Part shown: positions 54,571-63,631 of the stretch, in pieces | Layout: every line of letters starts with the position of its first letter | How positions within the stretch are numbered: the first letter of the stretch is position 1 | Origin: Tropicimonas sp. IMCC34043 | GTDB taxonomy: Bacteria; Pseudomonadota; Alphaproteobacteria; Rhodobacterales; Rhodobacteraceae | DNA: 64,000 nt | Assembly: GCF_003390845.1 (NCBI RefSeq) | Contig: NZ_QMEK01000001.1 | Location: 1,984,001-2,048,000 of the forward strand | Reading direction: 5' to 3' | The notes under the pieces: generated by a model | Seen by the model: only the letters and a program-made list of their open reading frames with translations | The model's database searches: none | What the model was told of the DNA's origin: nothing | Made by a program: the position numbers and the translations under genes

Positions 54571-57500
54571 TCACTCCGCAGGCGCCTTCGCAGACCCCCG
54601 CACCGCCGCCAGCCACAGCGCCGCGCCAAGATAGCTGAACAATACGATTGCCAGCGTCCCGCCGAGGAACAGGGCGAGTGCGGCGCCCGTGCCGGCGCCG
54701 GGCCAGATCGCGGCCAGTGCGGCCCAGGGCGCGCCGGTCACCAGCGCATGGCCAAGCGTCGCGGCAAACAGCGCCAGGATCGCCGCGCCCGCCAGCAGCA
54801 CGACCGTCGAAACGGCCCGCGCCCGCCGCGGCCGGCGCAGCGCAAAGCGCAGCGCCTCGAACTGGCGATGGATGTCTTGCTGCATGGCCAGCAGCGCGGG
54901 CACGATCAGCAGCACCAGCACGACGCCGAAGCCAAGGCCATAGACCAGCGTGATCACCGTGGGCTTCAGGAACTGCGCCTGCCGCGAGGGTTCGTGCAGC
55001 AGCGGCATCAGCCCCATCACCGTGGTCAGCGTGGTCAGCAGAACCGGCCGCAGCCGGTCGGCCGCCGCGTCGATGATCGCAGGGATCATCGCCCGGTCGC
55101 GGGAATAGTCGTCGACCGTCGTCACCAGCACGATCGAATCGTTGATGATGATCCCCGACATGCCGATCAGCCCGATCACCGTGTACATCGACATCGGCAC
55201 GTTCCAGATCAGATGCCCCCAGATCGTGCCGATCAGCCCGAAGGGGATCACCGACATGATCAGCAATGGCCGGGTCCAGCTGGAAAAGATCCAGGCAAGG
55301 CACAGATAGATCCCGATCAGGCACAGCGCATAGCCGAGCAGCGCGTCGTTCAGGAAATCCGCTTCCTGTTCGGCGAGCCCCGACAACCGCCAGGAAACGC
55401 CATATTCGGCCTCGATTGCCGGCAGGATCTGGGTGCCGAGAAGCGTGGTGATTTCCTGTGCGCGGGCCGGATCGTCCTCGGAGATATCCCCGGTCACGCT
55501 GACCACCCGCAGCCCGTTCTCGCGCTCGATGGTCGAAAATCCGCTGCGCCGGCTGACCCTGACGATGTCGCCCAGCGGCACGTATTGACCCGACGGCGTG
55601 CGTAGCTGGGTGCTGGCAAGGAAATCCGCGGTCAGTTCGCTCTCGGGCAGTTCGACCCGGATCTCGGCGCTGCGGGTCCCCAGCGGATAGGTCGCGGCCT
55701 CGATCCCGTTCAGGCGGTTGCGCAGCACCCGGCCCAGCCCGTCGACATTGAACCCCAACGCAGCCCCCTGCGGCGTCAGTTCGAGGATCAGTTCTTCCTT
55801 GTCATAGGCAAGGCTGTCCTCGACCGCCGAAACCTCGCCGAACTGGGTCAGCCGGGCCTTCAGCGCCTCGGCCGCGGTCTTCAGCCGCTCGGAGCTTGCG
55901 CCATAGAACTGCACGTCGAGCGCGTCGCCCCCTGGGCCCGCCCGCCAGCCGCGAAAGCTGATCGTTTCCGCCTGGGGATGGCGCACCACCCGCTCCTGCA
56001 GGTCCTGAACGAACTGAAAGCTGGAATAGGGCCGCAGGTCCGGATCGATCAGCTCGACCGCGATCGACCCCAGAAGGTCGGTGTCCTTGCCCTCGGTTCC
56101 GGCCAGCCCGCGCCCGGTGTTGCCGCCGACCTCGGCCAGCGCATAGGTGACCGGGTTCTTGCCGTAGCGTTCTTCGTAATCCTTCCCAAGCGCTTCGACC
56201 GCATCCTGGAAGGCGCGCATCTGGGCCAGGGTATCGTCGCGCGTTGCCCCCGGCGCCATCGCGAAATTGCCGGAAACCGACCCTTCTTCGGGGGCGCTGA
56301 AGAACCGCCACTGCACGTCGCCTCGCACCCACAGCATCGCGGAACTGCCAAGAAGCACGACAAGCCCGGCCAGCACCGGATACCGCGCCCAGATCACAAA
56401 GCGCATGAACGGGCGGAAGGCATTGTGACGGAACCAGGTGAAACCGCGGTTCACGGTGCGCGAGGGCCAGTCGTACCAGGACTGGCGCTGGTACGAGGTG
56501 GTCAATGAATGCGCCAGGTGGTTCGGCAGGATCAGGAAACATTCGATCAGCGAGGCCAGAAGCACCACGATCACCGTGAACGGAATATCCGCAATCATGG
56601 CGCCAAAGCGGCCGCCGATCATGGCAAGGCCGGCAAAGGCGATGATCGTGGTCAGGGTTGCGGCAAAGACGGGGCTGGTCATCCGCCGGGCTGCCTGCTC
56701 GGCAGCGACCGCCGGATGTTCGCCCAGCCGGCGGACCCGGAAATCGGCATGTTCACCGACCACGATGGCATCGTCGACAACGATCCCCAGCGTGATCAGC
56801 AGCGCGAACATGGAGATCATGTTAAGCGTGAGGCCCGCGGCATACATCATTGCAATCGCTGACAACATGGCGACCGGGACGCCCGCCGCGACCCAAAGCG
56901 CGGTGCGCGCATTGAGAAACAGGAACAGCAGGCCGACGACCAGCACAAGGCCCGTCGCCGCGTTCTTGAACAGAACATGCAGCCGGCTCGAGATCTCGTC
57001 GGACCTTGTGCGGATCAGGTCGATCGTCATGCCGGCAGGCAGGCCCTGCAGCATCTCGGCCGCGACCTTCTCGACCGTCGCCTGGATATCGAGTGCATCG
57101 CCCCCGGCCGCGCGGTTGACCCGGACCGACACCGCGGGATTGTCACCCACGTAATAGCTGCGGTCGCGGTTCGCAGCCTCGACCGTGATCCGCGCCACGT
57201 CGCCCACGGTCAGATAGGTGCCGTCGCGGTTCGACCGCAGGATGATCCCCGAGATTTCCTCGGCCGAGCGTTTTTCGACCCCCGTGCGCACCCGTGCGTT
57301 GGCGCCGCTGACGTCGCCCGCGGGCGAGGCGTCGACCTCGGCTGCGATGGCATCGGCGATCTCGGCCATGGTGACCCTGTTGCGCACCAGAGACAGCGTC
57401 GAAACCTCGACCACCACCCGCGGCGCCGCGATGCCGCGGATCCAGGTCCGGGTCACGCCTTCGGCAAACAGCCGCGAGATGAAGTCGTCGGTATAGCGTG

Positions 57501-57981
57501 CCAGCAGGTCGACACCGACCGGCCCCGCGATCACCACATCCGAAACCCGTTCATTCCAGCCGCCGCGGCGCACGACCGGATCGTCGGCGTCCTCGGGCAG
57601 CGTATCGACCTCGTCGATCACCTGCTGGACCGCATCCATCGCCGTGCCAAGGTCGGTTCCGGGGTCGAATTCAAGGTCGATGCGCGCGCGCCCCTCGCGC
57701 GAGAGAGATTCGCTCGCGCTGACCCCATCGACCGTCAGCAATGTCGGTTCCAGCGAACCGACGATGGCGTTGTCGACGTCCTCGGCCCCGGCCCCGTCCC
57801 AGTCGACCCAGACGACCACAGATTCCTGCACCACATCGGGAAAATACTGCGCCCGCATCCGCGGAAACGCGAAGAGGCCGCTCAGCACCAGCACCAGCAA
57901 CAGCAGGTTCGCCGCCGTCCCATGCCGGGTGAAATACGAGATGATGCCGCCCGTGCGCGGCGGCGGGGGCGCTTCGGTCAT
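54571..57981 (-). CDS. RND efflux transporter permease
   Basis: 1136 residues, full RND size (twelve helices, two large periplasmic loops of the porter and docking domains). N-terminal helix AANLLLLVLVLSGLFAFP, proton-relay region VLLASLIECFLILPNHLAH and IVVDDAIVVGEHADF, and the second set LIGMSGIIINDSIVLV. The conserved aspartate pair in helix 4 (DD in VVDDAIV) is present. With the adaptor 57986-59473 it forms a tripartite efflux system; no outer-membrane TolC gene is here. The two genes are four bases apart. It may export drugs, bile-like compounds or lipids; specificity is open. Confidence 0.92.
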   Translation of the reverse strand: MTEAPPPPRTGGIISYFTRHGTAANLLLLVLVLSGLFAFPRMRAQYFPDVVQESVVVWVDWDGAGAEDVDNAIVGSLEPTLLTVDGVSASESLSREGRARIDLEFDPGTDLGTAMDAVQQVIDEVDTLPEDADDPVVRRGGWNERVSDVVIAGPVGVDLLARYTDDFISRLFAEGVTRTWIRGIAAPRVVVEVSTLSLVRNRVTMAEIADAIAAEVDASPAGDVSGANARVRTGVEKRSAEEISGIILRSNRDGTYLTVGDVARITVEAANRDRSYYVGDNPAVSVRVNRAAGGDALDIQATVEKVAAEMLQGLPAGMTIDLIRTRSDEISSRLHVLFKNAATGLVLVVGLLFLFLNARTALWVAAGVPVAMLSAIAMMYAAGLTLNMISMFALLITLGIVVDDAIVVGEHADFRVRRLGEHPAVAAEQAARRMTSPVFAATLTTIIAFAGLAMIGGRFGAMIADIPFTVIVVLLASLIECFLILPNHLAHSLTTSYQRQSWYDWPSRTVNRGFTWFRHNAFRPFMRFVIWARYPVLAGLVVLLGSSAMLWVRGDVQWRFFSAPEEGSVSGNFAMAPGATRDDTLAQMRAFQDAVEALGKDYEERYGKNPVTYALAEVGGNTGRGLAGTEGKDTDLLGSIAVELIDPDLRPYSSFQFVQDLQERVVRHPQAETISFRGWRAGPGGDALDVQFYGASSERLKTAAEALKARLTQFGEVSAVEDSLAYDKEELILELTPQGAALGFNVDGLGRVLRNRLNGIEAATYPLGTRSAEIRVELPESELTADFLASTQLRTPSGQYVPLGDIVRVSRRSGFSTIERENGLRVVSVTGDISEDDPARAQEITTLLGTQILPAIEAEYGVSWRLSGLAEQEADFLNDALLGYALCLIGIYLCLAWIFSSWTRPLLIMSVIPFGLIGTIWGHLIWNVPMSMYTVIGLIGMSGIIINDSIVLVTTVDDYSRDRAMIPAIIDAAADRLRPVLLTTLTTVMGLMPLLHEPSRQAQFLKPTVITLVYGLGFGVVLVLLIVPALLAMQQDIHRQFEALRFALRRPRRARAVSTVVLLAGAAILALFAATLGHALVTGAPWAALAAIWPGAGTGAALALFLGGTLAIVLFSYLGAALWLAAVRGSAKAPAE

Positions 57982-57985
57982 CGCA

Positions 57986-59473
57986 TCAGCCCCCCATCCG
58001 CGCCTCGATCCGCGCGACCGTGCGGGCCGGCACCAGGTCTTCCTGCAACTGTGCCAGAACGCGGGCCTTTGCCTCGGCCGGCATCCGGAGGTTGGCCTCG
58101 ACTGCGGCGATCAGCGCGGCCCGCCGTTCCGGGGTCAGGGCGATGGTTTCGGCCGTCTCGCTGCCGCCGCCGATGCCGTTTGCGACAAGGTCAGGTTTCG
58201 CCGCCGCCGGATCGAATTCGCGCACCCTTATTCCCGGACCCAGCAGCGGGCTGAGTTCGGAAACGATGCGCGCGCCGACCAGCGGGCCGGGATCGACGAT
58301 CACGTCGTTGCCCTGTCGCCGCAACAGGGTCACCTGCCCCGCCTCCAGCCGGTTCTCGGCATTCACGACCAGCACGCCCTGCGACGCATCAAGAGCCGTT
58401 GCGGGCAGCACCGCGACATCGCGCATCTGCGGTTCGCGGATGTGGACGGTGACAAAATCGCCGGGGCGAAAACCCGCGAAGCCGTCGAGCCGCGCGAACA
58501 ACTGCCGCCCGGTCTGACCTTCGCCGACCGAGGCACTGGCGCGATTGATCACCCCCGTCGCCTCGAGGTCGAGCCCCTGCACGTCGAGCGTCACCTTCAC
58601 CGGCGCCTCGATCAGCGTGCCGTCCTTGTCCAGCAGCCGGGCATATTGCGCCGTCGACAGCCGGAACGCGACCTCAAGGTCGGTGGGATCGATGATGGTG
58701 GCGATCTGTTCGTTCTGGCTCAGCAGCCCGCCCTCGACCACCGCGACATCGGCAAGCGTGCCGGAGAACGGCGCCTTGACGACGGTATCGACCAGATCGC
58801 GTTCGGCCTTGGCCAGCGCGATGCGCGCCCGCGCCAGCCCGTTGCCCGCCACATCGAGCCGGTTCTCGGCACTGGCGACCGCCATGCGCTGGCTGACCAC
58901 GGCCTGATTGGCCGCGGCCGCGGCAAGTGCCGCCGTCTCGATCGCCGCATCGCTGCCGAAGCCACGGTCGCTGAGGTTGTTCTGCCGGTCGAGCGCCTGC
59001 TGGCGCAGGTCGGCCTGAACCTGGATCGCGACCAGTTCATCCCTCACCAGCGCCAGCGTGCGGTCGGCGTCGCGCAGTTCGACCTCGGCCTCGGCCAGAT
59101 CGGCGCGCGCGACCTCGACGGCCGCCTCGGCATCCTCGGGATCGATCCGCAACAGCACGTCGCCCGCCTGCACCGCGGCCCCCGATTCGAAGCCTTCGGC
59201 CAGCTCGACGATCCGCCCCGCGGCGCTGGCGCGCACTTCGAGCGTCCGCCGGCTGCCGATCTCGCCGAACGCGGTCATCACGGGGGTGGCGTCCTGCAGC
59301 TCGATGGCAACGGTATTGACCGCCAGCACCCGTTCTTCGGCCGGGGTCTGACGCGCCTCACGGCTCAGCCGCTCCTGCACCGCAGCATAGAACGCGCCAC
59401 CGGCATAGGCCAGCAACCCAAGTGTCAGCGACAGAAGGAACAGGCCGACTAAAGACCTGCGGAGAAACTGCAT
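57986..59473 (-). CDS. RND efflux periplasmic adaptor (membrane fusion protein)
   Basis: 495 residues. N-terminal anchor (about 8-30), a biotinyl-lipoyl-like barrel (AGRIVELAEGFESGAAVQAGDVL), a long alpha-helical hairpin (EVARADLAEAEVELRDADRTLALVRDELVA and following), the second lipoyl half (VVKAPFSGTLADVAVVEGGLLS), and a beta-barrel/membrane-proximal domain. About 60 residues at the C-terminus (TPERRAALIAAVEANLRMP) go beyond the usual adaptor and look helical. First gene of the pump operon; its start codon is at 59473, with no regulator nearby. Confidence 0.9.
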   Translation of the reverse strand: MQFLRRSLVGLFLLSLTLGLLAYAGGAFYAAVQERLSREARQTPAEERVLAVNTVAIELQDATPVMTAFGEIGSRRTLEVRASAAGRIVELAEGFESGAAVQAGDVLLRIDPEDAEAAVEVARADLAEAEVELRDADRTLALVRDELVAIQVQADLRQQALDRQNNLSDRGFGSDAAIETAALAAAAANQAVVSQRMAVASAENRLDVAGNGLARARIALAKAERDLVDTVVKAPFSGTLADVAVVEGGLLSQNEQIATIIDPTDLEVAFRLSTAQYARLLDKDGTLIEAPVKVTLDVQGLDLEATGVINRASASVGEGQTGRQLFARLDGFAGFRPGDFVTVHIREPQMRDVAVLPATALDASQGVLVVNAENRLEAGQVTLLRRQGNDVIVDPGPLVGARIVSELSPLLGPGIRVREFDPAAAKPDLVANGIGGGSETAETIALTPERRAALIAAVEANLRMPAEAKARVLAQLQEDLVPARTVARIEARMGG

Positions 59474-59606
59474 CGCGCGTCCATTCGAGATCCGGGCAAA
59501 GCCCCGTTTTCACACTAGTCCCTTCCGCCGGGACCGCAAAGCCACGGAAATGTTACGCCCCGGCCGACGGTTTCCGTCGCCGGCGCACCTCCCCGTCCCG
59601 CGTCTG

Positions 59607-60143
59607 TCATTTCCGGCGGCGATGTTCCTCGAGCCGGGGAAAAATCTCGACAAAGTTGCAGGGTCTGTGGCGATAATCGAGCTGCGGGGCAAGGATCTCG
59701 TCCCAGCCATCCTTGCAGGCGCCCGGGCTTCCCGGCAGCGCGAACAGATAGGTGCCGCGCGCCACGCCGCCGCAGGCCCGCGATTGCACCGCCGAGGTGC
59801 CGATCTTCTGCATCGAGACAATGGTAAAGACAGTGCCGAAGGCGTCGATCTCCTTCTCATAGACGTCGCGATGCGCCTCGACCGTCACGTCGCGCCCGGT
59901 CAGACCGGTGCCGCCTGTGGATATCACCACATCGATGCCCGGATCGTCGCACCAGCCGTTCAACTGATCCGCGATCAGGTCGCGTTCGTCGGGCAGGATC
60001 CGGCGGTCGGCCAGCACATGCCCCGCCGCCTCGATCCGCGCCGCCAGCGTGTCGCCCGACCTATCCTCGGCCAGGCTGCGGCTGTCCGACACCGTCAGCA
60101 CCGCAATGCGGACAGGGACGAAGTCCTTGACGGCTTCACTCAT
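59607..60143 (-). CDS. moaB: Molybdopterin adenylyltransferase-like protein MoaB
   Basis: 178 residues. MoCF-binding fold with VLTVSDSRSLAEDRSGDTLA, the GGTGLTGRDVT pocket and SMQKIGTSAVQSRACGG, giving the MPT-binding site. It adenylates molybdopterin on the way to molybdenum cofactor. Its ATG at 60143 overlaps the end of the dCache gene by eight bases, so it is coupled to it. Other moa genes are not in the window. Confidence 0.9.
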   Translation of the reverse strand: MSEAVKDFVPVRIAVLTVSDSRSLAEDRSGDTLAARIEAAGHVLADRRILPDERDLIADQLNGWCDDPGIDVVISTGGTGLTGRDVTVEAHRDVYEKEIDAFGTVFTIVSMQKIGTSAVQSRACGGVARGTYLFALPGSPGACKDGWDEILAPQLDYRHRPCNFVEIFPRLEEHRRRK

Positions 60144-61179
60144 TGCCACCCTCCACCAGAACCACATACCAGCCGGTGCTGGGAACCTGCGCGGCCAGCA
60201 CCCTTTGCCCCGCGCTTTCGATACTGACCGCGTCCGCCGGCGATGCGCCGGCCAGCACCCGATCGACCGCCGCATTTGCCCAGTCTTCGGCCGAGGCCGT
60301 GGCGCCCGCGATGCCCTGCAGGTTCGCGGATGTCCGGTAGTAGAGCACTGCCGCCCCGGCAGCCGTATTGACCCGGTCGATCTCGGCCGCCATCCCGGGG
60401 TCCGAGGCGCCGATCGCCAGCCCCGTGCCATCGATCAGCAGCGCCGTCGCCCCCCCGCTTTCCGCCAGCCGGCCGAGGACGCCCTGCGCCAGCTCGTCCA
60501 GTGTGACATCGCGCGAGGCGACGCCCAGCAAGGTGTCGCCGTCGAAGGCAGGATAGGATGCCGTGATCATCATCCCGGCACCGACCAGATCCAGATAGGG
60601 CGCAGTCCAGCCGACCGCCCGGCCCGCGACATCGGCCGCGGTATAGAAAGGCGTCCGGGTCGGCGTGCCGTTGTTCACCGCCTCCGCCAGCGGCACATAG
60701 GGATAGATCGCCATCAGCTCGTCGGCCGTCGTCAGGTAGACCCAGGAATAGCCAAGGCTGCGATAGGCTGCCCGCAACACCGGCACCAGCCGGTCGAGCG
60801 CCGCGATCCCGGCGACCCGTTCAACCGTGACCGGCGCGCCGTCATAGCTGTAGATCCCGGCAAAGGGCGCCCCGGAGGCCGGTTCGGCCGCGCCCGCGGG
60901 CCAGGTCCGGAACCCGGTCGTATCGCCAAGCGCCTGGCTGCGATCCGTCCAGGCGGCAAACGCGTCGTCGCCGACCGCCGGAGCCGCCGTCAGTGCGGCC
61001 GCAAACTCCAGCCCGACCGCTTCGGCGCTGGCCGCAACATCGCGCAGCGTCGCGTCGATCCAGCCCGCCGCCAGACGCACGGTCTCGACCGTCGCGACGT
61101 GTTCCTGCGCCCCGGCGGGCTGCGCCACCGCAAAGCATGCGGCCGCCGCCGCAAATGCCAGCGCCCGTTTCCCTGTCAT
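60136..61179 (-). CDS. Secreted double-Cache (dCache) sensor-like protein without effector domain
   Basis: 347 residues with a signal peptide (about 1-24, ending AGA) and a two-lobed Cache region: SLGYSWVYLTTADELMAIYPYVPL in the first lobe and GAGMMITASYPAFDGDTLLGVASRDVTLDELAQGVL in the second, typical of dCache_1 ligand pockets, and a C-terminal GYVL-like GWYVVLVEGG end. There is no transmembrane helix, HAMP, kinase or methyl-accepting part after it, so it appears to be a free periplasmic ligand-binding protein. GGAGGTGG precedes the ATG at 61179. It lies between udg (13 bases) and moaB (overlap). Confidence 0.75.
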   Translation of the reverse strand: MTGKRALAFAAAAACFAVAQPAGAQEHVATVETVRLAAGWIDATLRDVAASAEAVGLEFAAALTAAPAVGDDAFAAWTDRSQALGDTTGFRTWPAGAAEPASGAPFAGIYSYDGAPVTVERVAGIAALDRLVPVLRAAYRSLGYSWVYLTTADELMAIYPYVPLAEAVNNGTPTRTPFYTAADVAGRAVGWTAPYLDLVGAGMMITASYPAFDGDTLLGVASRDVTLDELAQGVLGRLAESGGATALLIDGTGLAIGASDPGMAAEIDRVNTAAGAAVLYYRTSANLQGIAGATASAEDWANAAVDRVLAGASPADAVSIESAGQRVLAAQVPSTGWYVVLVEGGNE

Positions 61180-61192
61180 TGGTCCACCTCCA

Positions 61193-62020
61193 TCATCGGC
61201 CCTCTGCATCCTTGCGGAGCCGCGCCTTCAGCTCCAGCAGATCGGCCCAGGCCTCGCGCTTGGCGGCCGGGTTGCGCAGCAGATAGGCAGGGTGAAACAT
61301 CGGCAGCACCGGCAGGCCCAGCGCCTCGGTCCACTGCCCGCGCAGCCGGGTAATCCCCCGCCGGCCCAGCATCGCCTGACAGCTGATATTGCCCATCAGC
61401 ACCAGTAGCCGCGGCGCGACCAGCGCCACATGACGTTCGACAAAGGGCTTCAGCATCGCGATCTCCTCGGGCTCCGGATCGCGGTTCTGCGGCGGCCGCC
61501 AGGGCAGGATATTGGTGATATAGAGCGCGCTTTCGGGCAGATCGGAGAGCCGGTCTAATCCGATGGCTGCAAACATCCGGTCCAGCAACTGGCCGGCACG
61601 ACCGACAAAAGGCCTGCCCTCTATGTCCTCGTCCCGTCCCGGCGCCTCGCCGATGATCATGACCCGCGCGCCCGGATTGCCGTCGGCAAACACCAGCGAC
61701 CGCGCGCCGCGCTTCAACTCGCAATGCTCGAAGCCCGCCAGGGCATCGTTCAGCGCCGCAAGACTTGTCGCGGCGCCAGCCAGGGCGCGCGCCTCGCCAA
61801 CCGGGTCCGCCGAATCGACTACCGGGGGCAGCGGCACCGGCGCCACGGCCGTCACCGGTCCGGCCCGGTGACGCGGCCGGGGCTCCGGCGCCGGCTGCTC
61901 GCTTGCCGCCGCCCGCGCCAGCCGATCAACCGGCGCAAGGCCGATGGCCTCGTCCGCGCCAAGCGCAATCTGGTATTCCAGCGCGGCCAGAAGGGCCTTT
62001 GTCGGCACATCGTGTTCCAT
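61193..62020 (-). CDS. Family-4-like uracil-DNA glycosylase lacking Fe-S cysteines
   Basis: 275 residues: a flexible 70-residue Ala/Pro-rich N-terminus, then the UDG core with motif GEAPGRDED (124-132), [12 protein letters not shown] and HPAYLLRNP (243-251). Only two cysteines are present (100 and 214). At the place where family 4 has its CxxC pair only Cys100 stands, and the second pair is replaced (PWRPP instead of a cysteine before RPP, and AML at the last ligand). It therefore cannot hold the usual 4Fe-4S cluster in the standard way. Uracil removal in DNA is the expected activity. First gene of the udg-dCache-moaB set. Confidence 0.87.
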   Translation of the reverse strand: MEHDVPTKALLAALEYQIALGADEAIGLAPVDRLARAAASEQPAPEPRPRHRAGPVTAVAPVPLPPVVDSADPVGEARALAGAATSLAALNDALAGFEHCELKRGARSLVFADGNPGARVMIIGEAPGRDEDIEGRPFVGRAGQLLDRMFAAIGLDRLSDLPESALYITNILPWRPPQNRDPEPEEIAMLKPFVERHVALVAPRLLVLMGNISCQAMLGRRGITRLRGQWTEALGLPVLPMFHPAYLLRNPAAKREAWADLLELKARLRKDAEGR

Positions 62021-62069
62021 GCCCCAAGCTACCCCAGCCGCCCGGCCCGCGAAAGGGCCGTCCCTTGGG

Positions 62070-62091
62070 CTTCTTCTTGGTCCAAATACCT
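62070..62091 (-). repeat. 22-base interspersed element, copy 3
   Basis: Minus strand: AGGTATTT, then GGA, then CCAAGAAGAAG. It lies 50 bases upstream of the uracil-DNA glycosylase start and is preceded on this strand by the near-palindrome CCTCCGGCGGAGG. Confidence 0.7.
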
Positions 62092-62204
62092 CCGCCGGAG
62101 GCCCGCCCCGCAGGGGCGTTCAACCCGCAAGATACACTTTTAGGATACTCAACAATACCTTACCAGGCGTCCCGGCGCCGACACCCGCCCGGACAGGGCA
62201 GACG

Positions 62205-62232
62205 TTGCCCGCCCCGCCCGCTCTGCTATAAG
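62205..62232 (+). promoter_or_regulatory. Probable promoter of pyrB
   Basis: TTGCCC (62205-62210), 16-base spacer, TATAAG (62227-62232), about 24 bases before the pyrB ATG, leaving a short leader with a CGGAGGG ribosome-binding site. Confidence 0.5.
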
Positions 62233-62256
62233 CGGCCCAGCCGACCGGAGGGCACC

Positions 62257-63201
62257 ATGACATTCCGCGCGCACCATCTGCTGGGCATCGAGCCGTTGCA
62301 CCCGCTCGAGATCGCGACGCTTCTCGATCTGGCCGACGACTACGTCGGGCTGAACCGCCAGCAGGAGAAACATTCCGACGTCCTCGCGGGCCTCACCCAG
62401 ATCAACATGTTTTTCGAGAATTCGACGCGCACCCAGGCAAGTTTCGAGCTTGCCGGCAAAAGGCTCGGTGCCGACGTGATGAACATGTCGATGCAGGCCA
62501 GTTCGATCAAGAAGGGCGAGACCCTGATCGATACCGCGCTGACGCTGAACGCCATGCACCCCGACCTGCTGGTGGTGCGCCATCCGCATTCGGGCGCGGT
62601 CGATCTGCTGTCGCAGAAGGTCAACTGCGCGGTGCTGAACGCCGGCGACGGACGCCACGAACATCCGACCCAGGCGCTGCTCGATGCGCTGACGATCCGC
62701 CGCGCCAAGGGCCGGCTGCACCGGCTGACCATCGCGATCTGCGGCGACATCGCCCACAGCCGGGTGGCACGGTCGAACATCCTGCTGCTCGGCAAGATGG
62801 AAAGCCGGATCCGGCTGATCGGTCCGCCGACGCTGATCCCCGCGGGCGCCGCCGACTGGGGGGTCGAGATCTATGACGACATGAAGGAAGGGCTGCGCGA
62901 CTGCGACGTGGTGATGATGCTGCGGCTGCAGAAAGAGCGGATGGACGGCGGCTTCATCCCATCCGAACGCGAATACTACCATCGCTTCGGGCTCGACGCC
63001 GAAAAGCTGGGATATGCGCGGGAGGATGCGATCGTGATGCACCCCGGGCCGATGAACCGCGGGGTCGAGATCGACGGCACCATCGCCGACGACATCAACC
63101 GGTCGGTGATCCAGGAACAGGTCGAGATGGGGGTGGCGGTGCGCATGGCGGCGATGGACCTGCTGGCGCGCAACCTGGCCGAGGCGCGCGCCAATGTCTG
63201 A
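62257..63201 (+). CDS. pyrB: Aspartate carbamoyltransferase catalytic subunit
   Basis: 314 residues. [20 protein letters not shown] is the carbamoyl-phosphate signature; [12 protein letters not shown] and the later [12 protein letters not shown] and [10 protein letters not shown] loop bind aspartate. It makes carbamoyl-aspartate in pyrimidine synthesis. CGGAGGG lies just before the ATG at 62257. No pyrI regulatory subunit is adjacent; the gene overlaps a small membrane-protein gene by eight bases. A pyrC gene often follows and would lie outside the window. Confidence 0.96.
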   Translation: MTFRAHHLLGIEPLHPLEIATLLDLADDYVGLNRQQEKHSDVLAGLTQINMFFENSTRTQASFELAGKRLGADVMNMSMQASSIKKGETLIDTALTLNAMHPDLLVVRHPHSGAVDLLSQKVNCAVLNAGDGRHEHPTQALLDALTIRRAKGRLHRLTIAICGDIAHSRVARSNILLLGKMESRIRLIGPPTLIPAGAADWGVEIYDDMKEGLRDCDVVMMLRLQKERMDGGFIPSEREYYHRFGLDAEKLGYAREDAIVMHPGPMNRGVEIDGTIADDINRSVIQEQVEMGVAVRMAAMDLLARNLAEARANV

Positions 63202-63631
63202 ATCTGCAGGAACCGCCCCCTTCGCCGGTACCGCACCGGTGCTGGCCAGCTTTCCGGCGCATCGCGGCACCTATATCCGCGCCCAGATCACGCTGGCGGT
63301 CCTCGGCTCGATCTTCGCCACCTCCGCCCTCGCCTTTCTCGGCTCCGGTCCGCTCTGGGTCGGCCCGCTCGGGGCGGGGATGGCAATGGCGGTGCGCGGA
63401 GTCTACCTCGCCTCCGAGGAGCTCGGTCGGACCTGGGATCTGACCGCGACCGGCCTGCGCTGCACCGACGGACGTACGATCGCACTCCGCGACATCGCCA
63501 AGGTCAACCGCCTCGGCTCGGCCGTGCAACTGGTCACCCGCGGCGGCGACAAGCATCTGATGAAATACCTCGAAGATTCAGATCGCGCGCGGCGGCGCAT
63601 CGAGGCCGCGCTGCCCGGAGCCCTGGCATGA
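63194..63631 (+). CDS. Small membrane protein following pyrB
   Basis: 145 residues; after a 27-residue leader come two hydrophobic segments (about 29-68), then a soluble domain with a PH-like strand pattern ([32 protein letters not shown]). Its ATG lies inside the pyrB end (eight-base overlap), so it is translated in coupling. Unknown function; the PH-like part suggests a bPH2-like fold, which is inference. Confidence 0.72.
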   Translation: MSESAGTAPFAGTAPVLASFPAHRGTYIRAQITLAVLGSIFATSALAFLGSGPLWVGPLGAGMAMAVRGVYLASEELGRTWDLTATGLRCTDGRTIALRDIAKVNRLGSAVQLVTRGGDKHLMKYLEDSDRARRRIEAALPGALA

